From NCBI RefSeq assembly GCF_018107685.1, contig NZ_CP064834.1:620001-684000 (forward strand): DNA of 64,000 nucleotides, given 5' to 3'. The stretch is from Coxiella endosymbiont of Amblyomma nuttalli (GTDB lineage: Bacteria; Pseudomonadota; Gammaproteobacteria; Coxiellales; Coxiellaceae). Below are positions 1 through 9,506 of the stretch, piece by piece; the stretch's first letter is position 1, and every line of letters begins with the position of its first letter. The notes beneath the pieces are model-generated. The model was not told where the DNA came from and ran no database searches. It worked only from the letters and a program-made list of their open reading frames with translations. Both the position numbers and the translations under genes were made by a program.

Positions 1-311
1 AGGCATTAAACCTATTCAAAGGCTGTTAAAAAATTCTTGGAAAAACGTCGAGTTGTTTTATTTGAGATTATATAAACAGCACTTGCTGTCGTTGCGATAT
101 CAATTTATGAAAGTATTAGCTTACCTTGCGTGTAGTTATTAATATTCACAACGGACTATATACTTTAGTACATCCTTATGTTCAGTGCTTTATAGCATAA
201 ATTTTGGTAATCTTACAAGGTATAAAACCTGCAAAAATAATTTAAAAAATTGCAGACTTCTTATGTGTTGGAAATGATAAAGCAACAACGCTTGTAATGG
301 AGGCAGCGTAA
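1..311. other. gene-poor leader with possible acyl-CoA dehydrogenase scrap
   Basis: No intact gene lies here. In the frame ending in TAA at 309-311, just before the liuB start, the plus strand reads DKATTLVMEA. This loosely resembles the helix (AEKATQVALDAI type) near the C-terminus of isovaleryl-CoA dehydrogenase, whose gene (liuA) usually precedes liuB. The glycine-rich segment that should follow is absent and stops interrupt the frame upstream. A liuA relic is inference from a very short match. A GGAGG ribosome-binding site for liuB sits at 299-303. Confidence 0.3.
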
Positions 312-1919
312 ATGCCGAGGATTATGTCAAAAATAAAAATTAACACTGAAGAATTTAAAAAAAATAAAGCAGCAATGGAGTTACAAATAAAAACGTTGGA
401 AACTTTACTTGTTAAGATTAGAGAAGGGGTTTCAAAAAAATCACGTCAACGACAGCACGAACAAGGTAAACTACTAGTTCGTGAACGTATAGAGCGATTA
501 TTAGATTCAGGTGCTGCTTTTTTAGAATTGTCTTCATTAGCTGGTTATCAACTCTATGAAGATGACGTATCTGCTGGCGGTTTAGTAACTGGTATCGGGC
601 AAATTGCTGGACAAGAATGTATAATCGTGGCTAATGATGCGACTATCAAAGGGGGAGCATATTATCCTATCACTGTTAAAAAACATCTACGCGCACAAAC
701 AATTGCTGAGGAAAATCATTTACCTTGTATTTATTTAGTCGACTCTGGTGGTGCCTACCTTCCTAAACAGGATGAAGTATTTCCGGATCGGGATCATTTT
801 GGTCATATTTTTTATAATCAAGCACGTCTTTCTTCCAAAAATATTCCTCAAATTGCCGTTGTTATGGGTTCATGCACCGCCGGAGGGGCTTATATACCAG
901 CGATGGCTGATGAAGTTATTATGGTAAAAAAGCAAGCCACTATTTTTTTAGGTGGACCTCCTCTAGTGAAAGCGGCAGTCGGTGAAGTTGTTACAGCAGA
1001 AGAATTGGGAGGTGCTGATATGCATTGTCGGCTGTCAGGTGTTTCTGATTATCTTGCACATAATGACATACACGCTTTAAAAATAGCGAGAGAATGCATC
1101 AGTCATTTAAATCGAAAAAAAATAATTTCTTTAGTAATCCGCCCTATTGAAGAGCCTGCTTATGACACTCAAGAAATCCTCGGGATTATCAATACTGATT
1201 CTCATATACCGTATGATGTGCACGAAATTATCGCTCGCTTAGTAGATGCTTCTCAGTTTGAAGAATTTAAAACGCTTTATGGCAGCACTTTGGTTTGCGG
1301 TTTTGCACACATTTATGGTTATCCCGTCGGGATTGTTGCTAACAATGGTATTTTATTTTCAGAATCTGCATTAAAAGGCGCTCATTTTATTGAACTATGC
1401 AGTCAGAGAAAAATTCCTCTTGTATTTTTACAAAATATTACTGGTTTTATGGTTGGAAAAAAATACGAAACCAATGGAATCGCAAAGCATGGAGCTAAAA
1501 TGATTCATGCAGTGGCTTGTAGCGAAGTACCTAAATTTACTGTCATTATAGGTAACAGCTATGGTGCAGGAAATTACGCCATGTGTGGTCGTGGCTATCA
1601 TGCTAGATTTTTATTTATATGGCCTAATGCCCATATTGCCGTTATGGGTAGTGAGCAAGCAGCTAACGTACTTGCTCAAGTAAAATACGATCAAATGAAA
1701 CGACGCGGTGAAACATGGGATAAGAAGGAGAAAGAAAAATTTAAGGCGGATATTCGTGCTACTTATGAAACTCAAATAAATCCTTATTATTCCACTGCTC
1801 GATTATGGGATGATGGCGTTATTAATCCTCTCGACACACGACGTACTTTGGGACTTTGTATCTCAGCAAGCCTAAATGCACCTATTTCTAAAACCCATTT
1901 TGGTGTATTCAGGATGTAA
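312..1919 (+). CDS. liuB: methylcrotonyl-CoA carboxylase, carboxyltransferase (beta) subunit
   Basis: A 535-residue biotin-dependent carboxyltransferase. With the LiuD alpha subunit it would convert 3-methylcrotonyl-CoA to 3-methylglutaconyl-CoA in leucine/isovalerate breakdown in the cytoplasm. Visible family motifs are the N-domain [16 protein letters not shown], the [15 protein letters not shown] stretch that follows it, the C-domain start [17 protein letters not shown], and the oxyanion region [20 protein letters not shown]. The length is normal for the family (about 535). The ATG at 312 has GGAGG eight bases upstream; a second ATG at 324 is possible. liuC begins 20 bases after the stop and liuD follows. 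The pairing with liuC and liuD favours methylcrotonyl-CoA over propionyl- or geranyl-CoA as substrate. Confidence 0.88.
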   Translation: MPRIMSKIKINTEEFKKNKAAMELQIKTLETLLVKIREGVSKKSRQRQHEQGKLLVRERIERLLDSGAAFLELSSLAGYQLYEDDVSAGGLVTGIGQIAGQECIIVANDATIKGGAYYPITVKKHLRAQTIAEENHLPCIYLVDSGGAYLPKQDEVFPDRDHFGHIFYNQARLSSKNIPQIAVVMGSCTAGGAYIPAMADEVIMVKKQATIFLGGPPLVKAAVGEVVTAEELGGADMHCRLSGVSDYLAHNDIHALKIARECISHLNRKKIISLVIRPIEEPAYDTQEILGIINTDSHIPYDVHEIIARLVDASQFEEFKTLYGSTLVCGFAHIYGYPVGIVANNGILFSESALKGAHFIELCSQRKIPLVFLQNITGFMVGKKYETNGIAKHGAKMIHAVACSEVPKFTVIIGNSYGAGNYAMCGRGYHARFLFIWPNAHIAVMGSEQAANVLAQVKYDQMKRRGETWDKKEKEKFKADIRATYETQINPYYSTARLWDDGVINPLDTRRTLGLCISASLNAPISKTHFGVFRM

Positions 1920-1939
1920 GCTAAGTGTAAGGAGAAAAA

Positions 1940-2710
1940 GTGATAAACTCATCGTATATTCGGCAAAATGTTGAAAAAAATGTTTGTACTATTACTATAG
2001 ATCGTCGTGAAAAACATAATGCTTTTAACGAAGTCATTATTGCTGAGCTAAAAATGATTTTAAAAAAAATTGATACTGATGCAAATATTCAGGTAGTTAT
2101 CATCAATGCTGAAGGCAAAAATTTTTCTGCTGGTGCTGATCTGGACTGGATGAAGCGCATGGCGAGATGCTCTCGTGAAGCAAATGAAGCAGACGCATTA
2201 ACATTAGGAAATCTTTTTCAACAACTTGATCGATTATCTAAACCCACTATTGCATTAGTTCATGGTTACGTGATAGGTGGTGGTATTGGATTTGTAGCTT
2301 GTTGTGATATCGCCATTGCTACTATAGAGACACAATTTTGTTTTTCTGAAGTTAAATTGGGATTAGTCCCTGCAATAATTGCGCCCTACATTATTCGTTC
2401 AATTGGTTATGGCCCTGCAAGACGTTACTTTTTGACAGCTGAATTATTCTCTGCAATAGAAGCAAAAGAAATGGGGCTTTTACACCAAGTTGTTAAGGTT
2501 AATGCATTACAATCAATAGGTTACATTCTTGCAGAATCCATCAAAAAAAACGGTCCTCAAGCTTTACTAGCAACTAAACGATTACTTAACGATTTACTGC
2601 CAATTAATGAAAATATTATTTCACAAACTGCCACTTTTTTATCTACCATACGTACGTCAAATGAAGCTCGTGAAAGAATTAATGATTTTCTTAAAGCAAG
2701 AAAACAGTAA
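1940..2710 (+). CDS. liuC: methylglutaconyl-CoA hydratase (enoyl-CoA hydratase family)
   Basis: A 256-residue crotonase-fold protein. In the liu pathway it hydrates 3-methylglutaconyl-CoA to HMG-CoA. The oxyanion-hole motif FSAGADLDWMKRM and the second motif GGGIGFVACCDIAIA are present. FSEVKLGLVPAIIAPYII is the signature seen in LiuC/AUH-type hydratases. The start is a GTG at 1940 with a clear TAAGGAG six to ten bases upstream; no good ATG lies nearby. It follows liuB in the same transcription unit. An ordinary short-chain enoyl-CoA hydratase is the alternative, but the DWMKRM segment and the neighbours favour LiuC. Confidence 0.83.
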   Translation: MINSSYIRQNVEKNVCTITIDRREKHNAFNEVIIAELKMILKKIDTDANIQVVIINAEGKNFSAGADLDWMKRMARCSREANEADALTLGNLFQQLDRLSKPTIALVHGYVIGGGIGFVACCDIAIATIETQFCFSEVKLGLVPAIIAPYIIRSIGYGPARRYFLTAELFSAIEAKEMGLLHQVVKVNALQSIGYILAESIKKNGPQALLATKRLLNDLLPINENIISQTATFLSTIRTSNEARERINDFLKARKQ

Positions 2711-2958
2711 AAAAATGATATAACATTTTTCATCTTTAATATTTTTTCATCTTTATTTAAAAAGGTGAAAGGAATTTGAGATGTCGAATTAGATTAAGTT
2801 CCTTTTTCTTTCACCTTAGTTTGATTGTGTAACTTTGAGCTTCACAGAATCAGCTGAGTGTATGGGTTATTATCTTCTAGATTTAGTAGCAAAGCGTGAG
2901 ATAACAGAAAAGACAGTATTAAAGAAAGGCATAGGACACACAATAAGGAAGATACAAT
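2711..2958. repeat. liuC-liuD spacer with imperfect inverted repeat
   Basis: A 248-base spacer splits an otherwise tight cluster. It carries AAGGTGAAAG at 2762-2771 and its exact complement CTTTCACCTT at 2808-2817, with GGAA/TTCC extending the pairing around a small bulge and a 36-base middle. No U-run follows on the plus strand, so a classical terminator is not supported. It may be an RNA-processing or attenuation hairpin, or debris of a lost gene. Confidence 0.4.
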
Positions 2959-4944
2959 ATGTTCCACAAATTATTGATCGCTAATCGCGGAGAAATTGCT
3001 TGCCGAATTATTAGGACGGCTAAAAAATGCAATATCAACACTGTGGCTATCTATTCCTTCGTTGACGCAAATGCATTACACGTAAAATTAGCAGACGAAG
3101 CCTATTCCATTGACCCAACACCAGCTGTTGAAAGCTACTTAAATCGTGAAAAAATCATTGAAGTCGCCCTACAAACTAATGCTGATGCTATTCATCCTGG
3201 TTACGGTTTTTTATCTGAAGACCCCAAATTTGCAATACTTTGTAAAAAAAATAGCATTATCTTTATTGGTCCGCCTGTAGGTGCTATTACTACAATGGGT
3301 AATAAATGTGAAGCAAAACGATTAATGGAAAAAATTGGCGTTCCTACCATACCTGGTTATCATGGTATAAAACAGGATCTTAAAACACTCACCAATGAAG
3401 CAAAGAAAATAGGCTTTCCTCTTTTAGCTAAAGCAGCCATTGGTAGTGGCGGTAAAGGCATTCGCTTGATTACTGCTATAAGCGACTTAGAAGATGTTCT
3501 ACAATCTGTTAAGCATGAAGCTAAATGCATCTTTGATAACGACACAATTTTGCTAGAAAAATATATCACACCAGCTCGTCATATTGAAGTACAAATTTTT
3601 TTTGATCAGCAAGGCAATGGTATTCACTTGTTTGATCGTGATTGTTCCATTCAACGACGTCATCAAAAAATCATTGAAGAATCTATCGCTCCCAATTTAA
3701 AACCAGTAACCCAAAAACAAATGAGCGAAACAGCTGTAATAATTGCAACAGCAGTCAACTATATCGGTGCTGGCACCATTGAATTTCTTGTTGACCAATC
3801 CGAAAATTTTTATTTCATGGAAATGAATACACGATTACAAGTAGAACATCCTGTCACAGAAATGGTTACAGGATTAGATTTAGTAGAATGGCAATTTAAA
3901 GTTGCTGCCGGTGAACCCCTACCTTTATCGCAGGAAAAAATAAAACTTGAAGGGCATGCTTTTGAAGCTCGACTATATGCAGAAAATCCTTACAATAATT
4001 TTTCCCCTTCCGCCGGGAAAATCATTTATTTCTTAGCACCCATAGAAACTAAAAATGTTCGTTTCGATTCCGGGTTTGTTCAAGGTGACACGATCACACC
4101 TCATTATGATGTTTTAATTGCCAAATTAATTGTACATGCACAAGATCGGAGAACTGCTTTGGCATTGCTACAGGAATCACTAACAAGGACTGTCATCATT
4201 GGCGTTAATACCAACATTTCTTTTCTCTACCAAATTTGTGAAAATATGGTCTTTAAAGCAGCTGCCCTCCATAATACCATCCTCGAAAACAACATCTTGC
4301 CTGAAGCTGATAAAAAGTTACCTGATGAAATTTTGTTTTTTGCTTGTCTTGCAGAATTACGACAGCAACAAATACAAGCCCAACAATGGGCTTCTAAATC
4401 TGAAGATCCACATTCACCATGGTTTATTAGAGATCATTGGCGTTTATCAGAAAAATCTAAACAGAAATTACGTTTTTGGTATCAAGATAATCCATTTGAA
4501 ATAGAAATTACACAAGATACAGGCGGATATTTGATAATAAATCAGAATCGATCCTTTTTCATCAGTGATTGTCAACAAAAAAATCATCGATTTAGTATCT
4601 GTTATGAAAGACAACTTTTAGAAGCTATTATTTTTTATCAACCAGATGCCCTGTATATTTTGTATGGTGTGAAACATTTTATCATCGTTCAGCGTGATCC
4701 CAAAATGTCAATAAACCATGAAACAACTATAGAAGGACAGCTTATCGCTCCGGTACCAGGCAAAGTCATCGAAATTTTTGTTAAACCGAATCAAAAAGTA
4801 ACAAAGGGTGATCGATTAGTAATGTTAGAAGTAATGAAAATGGAATATACGATAAGTTCACCTATTAACGGTGTAGTGCAATCTATTTTTTGCCAAGTAG
4901 GAAAGTTGGTGGGAGAAGGATATGAACTCTTAACACTCAATTGA
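2959..4944 (+). CDS. liuD: methylcrotonyl-CoA carboxylase, biotin carboxylase/carrier (alpha) subunit
   Basis: A 661-residue protein with an N-terminal biotin carboxylase (about residues 1-450), a middle domain and a C-terminal biotinyl domain (about 590-661). It charges biotin with bicarbonate at the cost of ATP and passes the carboxyl group to LiuB. Visible motifs are the ATP-grasp loop GSGGKGIRLI, the catalytic stretch RDCSIQRRHQKIIEESIAP, the EMNTRLQVEHPVTE signature and the biotinylation motif EVMKMEY with the modified lysine at 627. The length matches MccA/LiuD. Activity needs biotin and a biotin ligase, neither encoded here. It is separated from liuC by a hairpin-bearing spacer and may have its own promoter. 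Confidence 0.88.
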   Translation: MFHKLLIANRGEIACRIIRTAKKCNINTVAIYSFVDANALHVKLADEAYSIDPTPAVESYLNREKIIEVALQTNADAIHPGYGFLSEDPKFAILCKKNSIIFIGPPVGAITTMGNKCEAKRLMEKIGVPTIPGYHGIKQDLKTLTNEAKKIGFPLLAKAAIGSGGKGIRLITAISDLEDVLQSVKHEAKCIFDNDTILLEKYITPARHIEVQIFFDQQGNGIHLFDRDCSIQRRHQKIIEESIAPNLKPVTQKQMSETAVIIATAVNYIGAGTIEFLVDQSENFYFMEMNTRLQVEHPVTEMVTGLDLVEWQFKVAAGEPLPLSQEKIKLEGHAFEARLYAENPYNNFSPSAGKIIYFLAPIETKNVRFDSGFVQGDTITPHYDVLIAKLIVHAQDRRTALALLQESLTRTVIIGVNTNISFLYQICENMVFKAAALHNTILENNILPEADKKLPDEILFFACLAELRQQQIQAQQWASKSEDPHSPWFIRDHWRLSEKSKQKLRFWYQDNPFEIEITQDTGGYLIINQNRSFFISDCQQKNHRFSICYERQLLEAIIFYQPDALYILYGVKHFIIVQRDPKMSINHETTIEGQLIAPVPGKVIEIFVKPNQKVTKGDRLVMLEVMKMEYTISSPINGVVQSIFCQVGKLVGEGYELLTLN

Positions 4945-5653
4945 TATCTAGATAGGATCTAAGTTCGGTATTTATTTACCGACTTTGACATGAAATTTAT
5001 CATGAAACAGATTATGTGGAGCGCCATTCTAAAGACCGGAACGGATATGATTTTGATGCAATAAACACTCTACTTAGAGGATGCCTTGATAATGACGACT
5101 TTTAAAGATCAATCAGATTTTTATCAGATTTTTATGGGCGTGGTTTTGCGAGCTAATGATGTCATAGAAAATAGAAATAAGTTTAAGCTCAATTTTACCG
5201 CAACCTCGTAACTTCTTGTAGTTTCTCTCTGATATTCGCATTTAGAAGAGAAAAATTCCGACTTGATAGCAGAAATTCTGATAATCATCACATAGCTATA
5301 AGCTGTAATGCACCTAAAGGTGCCCACAGAGCACTTCAATAATTTTGTATCTATTTCATTAACTGACTCGTATCTGCTCTTTTGCAATGACTCCATATAA
5401 CCTTATAAAATAAGTATGGACTATTAGCAAAACAATGTATCAATCTATAATAATCCATAAACTATCAAGATATCGTTTAAATTTAGCCTTATAGAACTAA
5501 TTTTCTCTATTAAAGAACAGCACATGAAAACAACAAAACAGAAAGCATCTTGCCCACTTATAGAAATTGATTTCATCTTTTTAGTGCTCTTATTTTGGCG
5601 CGTTAATCGTAAGACTGCACTGTTTTTACCCAATAGAGAGAGGTGTTCGTGAT
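4945..5653. other. 709-base gene-poor stretch after liuD
   Basis: HMG-CoA lyase (liuE) would be expected near here in a complete liu cluster, but I cannot recognise it in any frame. A small imperfect hairpin (AAGTTCGGTA with TTACCGACTT) lies at 4961-4986 just after liuD but lacks a U-run. Short minus-strand frames around 5124-5396 and 5445-5633 have no family features or ribosome-binding sites and look like chance. Confidence 0.5.
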
Positions 5654-6709
5654 TTAATATTGACGTCGTTTAATAACTGCTTCCGCCAACTTATTAAGTG
5701 CTATTTTGGTATCTTCCCAAGAAATGCAGGCATCAGTAATACTTTGCCCATAGATTAGTGGCTTGTGTGTTTCTAGTATTTGTTTACCTTCTATTAAATT
5801 GCTTTCAATCATGACTCCAAATAAATAAAAGCTTCCCCGGCGTATTTGGTCACAAAGTGATTCAACTACTTCTATTTGTTTTTTATGATCTTTATTACTA
5901 TTTCCGTGACTGCAGTCAACCATCGTACTTGGAGGTAGGTGGATGGCTTTTAATTTTGTAATCGTCTTTTCAATGGACTGAGAGTCGTAATTTGGACCTT
6001 GAATTGAACCGCGAAGAATTACGTGACTGTTAGGATTGCCTTTGGTTGAGATGATGGCAGCAATACCTTGTTTAGAAACGCCAAGAAAATGATGAGGATG
6101 GCGGGCTGCTAAAGCCGCATCGACTGCAACTTGCATATTGCCTGTGGTACCGTTCTTAAATCCGATAGGCATGGAAAGACCTGAGGCAAGTTCCCGATGG
6201 ATCTGACTTTCCGTGGTACGAGCACCGATAGCTGCCCAAGAGATGAGATCTGCAATATATTGAGGAATAATCGTGTCTAAGAATTCGCTGCCTGTTGGAA
6301 CGCCGATTTGGTTGATTTCTAACAATAAACACCGAGCGATTCTTAGCCCTTGATTGATGCTAAAACTGCCATCCAGGACTGGGTCGTTAATTAGTCCTTT
6401 CCAACCAATAGTAGTTCGGGGCTTTTCAAAATAAACACGCATAATAATGCATAGCTCGTTGGCATATTGGTTTACACAGGCCTTTAATCTATAAGCATAC
6501 TCTATAGCAGCTTTTGGGTCGTGAATCGAGCATGGTCCAACCACAACTAGTAATCGATCATCTTTTCCTTGAATGATTGCTTGCGCAAGACTTCTAGTAT
6601 TGTAAATTAAATTAGCTATTTTATAGCTAAGCGGTAATTCTTTGATTAAAAAGATAGGTGGAACAAGGGGACGTACGGATTTTATTCTCAAATTATCTGT
6701 CTTTTGCAT
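5654..6709 (-). CDS. aroG: 3-deoxy-7-phosphoheptulonate synthase (DAHP synthase, AroG/F/H type)
   Basis: First enzyme of the shikimate pathway, condensing phosphoenolpyruvate and erythrose-4-phosphate. Type I-alpha family motifs are clear: VVVGPCSIHDP, MRVYFEKPRTTIGWKG, GARTTESQIHRELASGLSMP and VDCSHGNSNKDHKKQ. I place the start at ATG 6709, where GAAAGG lies nine bases upstream. This gives 351 residues, the usual length; the frame stays open another 57 codons upstream but that extension is unlike the family. The N-terminal segment of about 40 residues that carries feedback control in this class is present, but which aromatic amino acid inhibits it cannot be read from the sequence. No other aromatic genes are adjacent. 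Confidence 0.93.
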   Translation of the reverse strand: MQKTDNLRIKSVRPLVPPIFLIKELPLSYKIANLIYNTRSLAQAIIQGKDDRLLVVVGPCSIHDPKAAIEYAYRLKACVNQYANELCIIMRVYFEKPRTTIGWKGLINDPVLDGSFSINQGLRIARCLLLEINQIGVPTGSEFLDTIIPQYIADLISWAAIGARTTESQIHRELASGLSMPIGFKNGTTGNMQVAVDAALAARHPHHFLGVSKQGIAAIISTKGNPNSHVILRGSIQGPNYDSQSIEKTITKLKAIHLPPSTMVDCSHGNSNKDHKKQIEVVESLCDQIRRGSFYLFGVMIESNLIEGKQILETHKPLIYGQSITDACISWEDTKIALNKLAEAVIKRRQY

Positions 6710-8377
6710 GCTTTTGAGCCTTTCAGGTCTGATCAAAGTATTATGACGGATTTGGCTAAATGAAAACAGTGTAATGGATATACTAGCATTTTTAGTGTTT
6801 AGAAAAATAGAATGAAAGTTATGATAGTTTTTATCGTGTTTCATAATACATGCATTAATAACTACCAGATAATTGATCAATATTTTTAATTTTAACTAAT
6901 TAAAACTAACTAAAATAACTAACTTAAATCAGCGAGTGCAATTAACTCTAGAAATCTCGGCGGTAAAATTTAAAATTTTAAGAAGATAATATACTAACTA
7001 AATTTTATCACTTAACGTGCGAAAAAAATCTGAAAAAGTACTAAAGCATAAGAGCTACTACTGCTACTTTAATATATAAAGTATCTCGATTTACAAATCA
7101 ATAGTAGTCCTAATCTATAAGTATCTTATTACATCTGAAAATTTCTTAAATACCACTGAACATAGAACTATGCATTTCATAAAATTAAAATATTCACAAA
7201 AATATCTCTGTAGTTATAATTCTATAATCATTGGTATGCTGTACATTTCCATCAATTAAAATTTAATTACTTTAGCAAGGATTTAAATGAAAGACATCAC
7301 TAAAATACACGCGCGTCGCCAAACATTGCAATAATTTCAAATTTCAAGAGAATGCGTCTGATTGCTAAATCGGTCAGGTAATTATAAAGTATTAATTACC
7401 GGAAGTCATCGTCTTGAATTATCAATAAAACTTATGCAGAGACACGTCAAAAAATACTCATAACTCCAATATTGATGATTATCCATCAAAGTTATCCCAA
7501 TCAGTGACGAAAACTTGTTTCCCCTATTTCCATCGATATTCTTAGTAAGTATCTCTTATGCTGTTCTAATTCTTTTCGAAAAGTAGCGTTCTTAACAAGA
7601 ATCATAATCGTAGAATAATACACGTTATAATATTATTGTAAACTCTGGAAAAATTTAATGTTTCTTGCATAACATAAAAGTTCCAAGCATGATAATAGAT
7701 CAGTATCATTTTCTTACGTTAAATCTTAAAATATCATTTATTTTATGGTTTGTTCTTTGTAAGATATAGATTTCATGTAATCGAATCAGAAACGGAAAGC
7801 TATCAAATTCCACTAACCGCCATGAAATAAACTTATAACAAAATTGTTTTCTATGCAATATTTTATATTGGATCTGCAGTACTTATAGTGTTTACATTCT
7901 AAAAATTATCAAAATAGTTATTGGAAAGGATAAAATAATTAATATTCTCAATATCTCTGTAGTTATCGCGTAAAGGTTACATCTTAATATTAAATGAATT
8001 TCAGTCTCGATTTGTTAGTTGCTATCTTAATATCTTTAGGACAGATGCCTTGCATATTTGACGAAGTTTATATAGATTTATCTAGAGATGATTATTACAG
8101 AGCACCGTATAATTCTCTTTCTTTCTTAAGCTGCTGTGGATAATTTCGCACTAATTACGTGAGGATAAAGAACCACATCACCTCGATAAATAGAGGATCA
8201 TCTCATGCTAGTCTAGTTATTTAATCTACGATATCAGTATAGTCAAATCTTCTTCTGACCTAGTAGCACTTTAAAAAATTTAATACTTATATACTTAATA
8301 CTTTAATTAAAGTAATTACATTATAATCATTAATAATCATTTCTACTCTACATAATTTAAATTTTTGAAAATAAACT
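6710..8377. other. 1.67-kb gene-poor stretch upstream of aroG
   Basis: AT-rich with stops in all frames. One possible gene start survives: AAGGA at 7277-7281 followed by ATG at 7287 (MKDITKIHARRQTLQ), which ends after 15 codons at a TAA. Beyond it are protein-like scraps such as ITGSHRLELSIKL in the same area. I cannot name the family. It looks like an old, heavily mutated gene. Confidence 0.4.
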
Positions 8378-9498
8378 ATGCGGGATAAGTTTTTAGATGT
8401 TTTCTTTCAACAGTTTTTAAACTTCTTGCAAATAAGGTTCCTTTTTAAGAAAATTAAACGTGAATTTTCGCATATATTCGTGCTATGCATGTATTCATTG
8501 GCCAACATAAAACATCATGACATGAAAACCTTTATATGTTTTTGCCAAAATCCACCTAAAAATTGGATTGGTACTCGAAAACTACCACATTTTGTTAAGA
8601 AAGAAGGGAGACGCCTTCCTAATCTATATTATTAGGCGCCCTTTTGTATCTGTTATTTCTAAAATTCGTCATTGAAAAGGAGAACAACCAAAGTTAGAAA
8701 ATTTTGCATTATCTCAAGGCTCTTTAAAAGAATTATTTGCTATTTTAAGCAGTTTTTATAATTATTTATTACAGGAAGAATATGTTCATGTTAATTCTAT
8801 GGCTCTCTTATCCGACAAAAAAGCAAGTTTATTCGTAAATTTCAGGGGCAAACAAAAATTAGGCGTCTATCGAAACTACCATGGCAATATGTAGTTAAAC
8901 CGCAAAAAATCTAGCTTGTTTAAATTCCGGTGTTCATGAACGCACTCTCTTTATTATTTCTGTACTTTATTCAATGCACTTACGAATCTCAGAACTCGCA
9001 GCCAACCCTCGTTGGATACCAACGATGAATCATTTTTTTTCGAGATAGTAATGATAATTGGTGGTTTATACAACTATAGGTAAAGAAAATAAACGACATC
9101 AAATCGCTGTTAGCGAAGCTATGTTAGACGCATTAAAGCGATGTCGCAAATATCTCAATTTATCACCCATTCCCTCTTCAGCTGATCATGCTCCGCTATT
9201 ATCACGCATAAAAGGTAAAGTCTATATTCGCGCTGCGGTACTAATCATATTCATAAAATTATCCAATATTGTTTTGATCAGTCAATTGGGCAATTAAAAC
9301 AAGATGGTTTCCTGGAGAAATCAGGAACGCTAACTGAAGCTACCGTTTACTGACTGAGACACATTGGTATTTCTGACGACGTAAAGATCCGCCCTCGCGA
9401 ATATGTCCGTGAAGACGCTGGGCATAACTCAAGTGCGATCACAGATAAATACATTGATATTGAACTTTCAAGAACGCCATGATACTGCCAAAAAGTAA
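8378..9498 (+). pseudogene. broken tyrosine recombinase (phage-type integrase)
   Basis: Pieces of one integrase appear in order across three frames. They are an N-terminal core-binding part (FCQNPPKNWIGTRK, near 8540), LSQGSLKELFAILSSFYNYL near 8710, then LRISELAANPRW with the first catalytic arginine near 8980. Next come IAVSEAMLDALKRCRKYL from about 9094 and LRHIGISDD near 9355. The last is SSAITDKYIDIEL with the nucleophilic tyrosine near 9450. Breaks include a frameshift near 8635, a TGA in KIRH*KGE near 8675, further shifts around 8820-9060 and 9245, and a TGA at 9351-9353 where the family has Trp in HWLRH. The leading His of that motif is also mutated. The gene is inactive and marks an old integration event beside the exporter gene. 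Confidence 0.85.
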
Positions 9499-9506
9499 CC
9501 CATCGT

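Noticed and set aside
4961-4986. Hairpin after liuD as an intrinsic terminator
   Set aside because: Imperfect stem with a bulge and no U-run.
5124-5633. Two minus-strand frames after liuD as candidate small genes
   Set aside because: No start signals and no recognisable features; likely chance frames.
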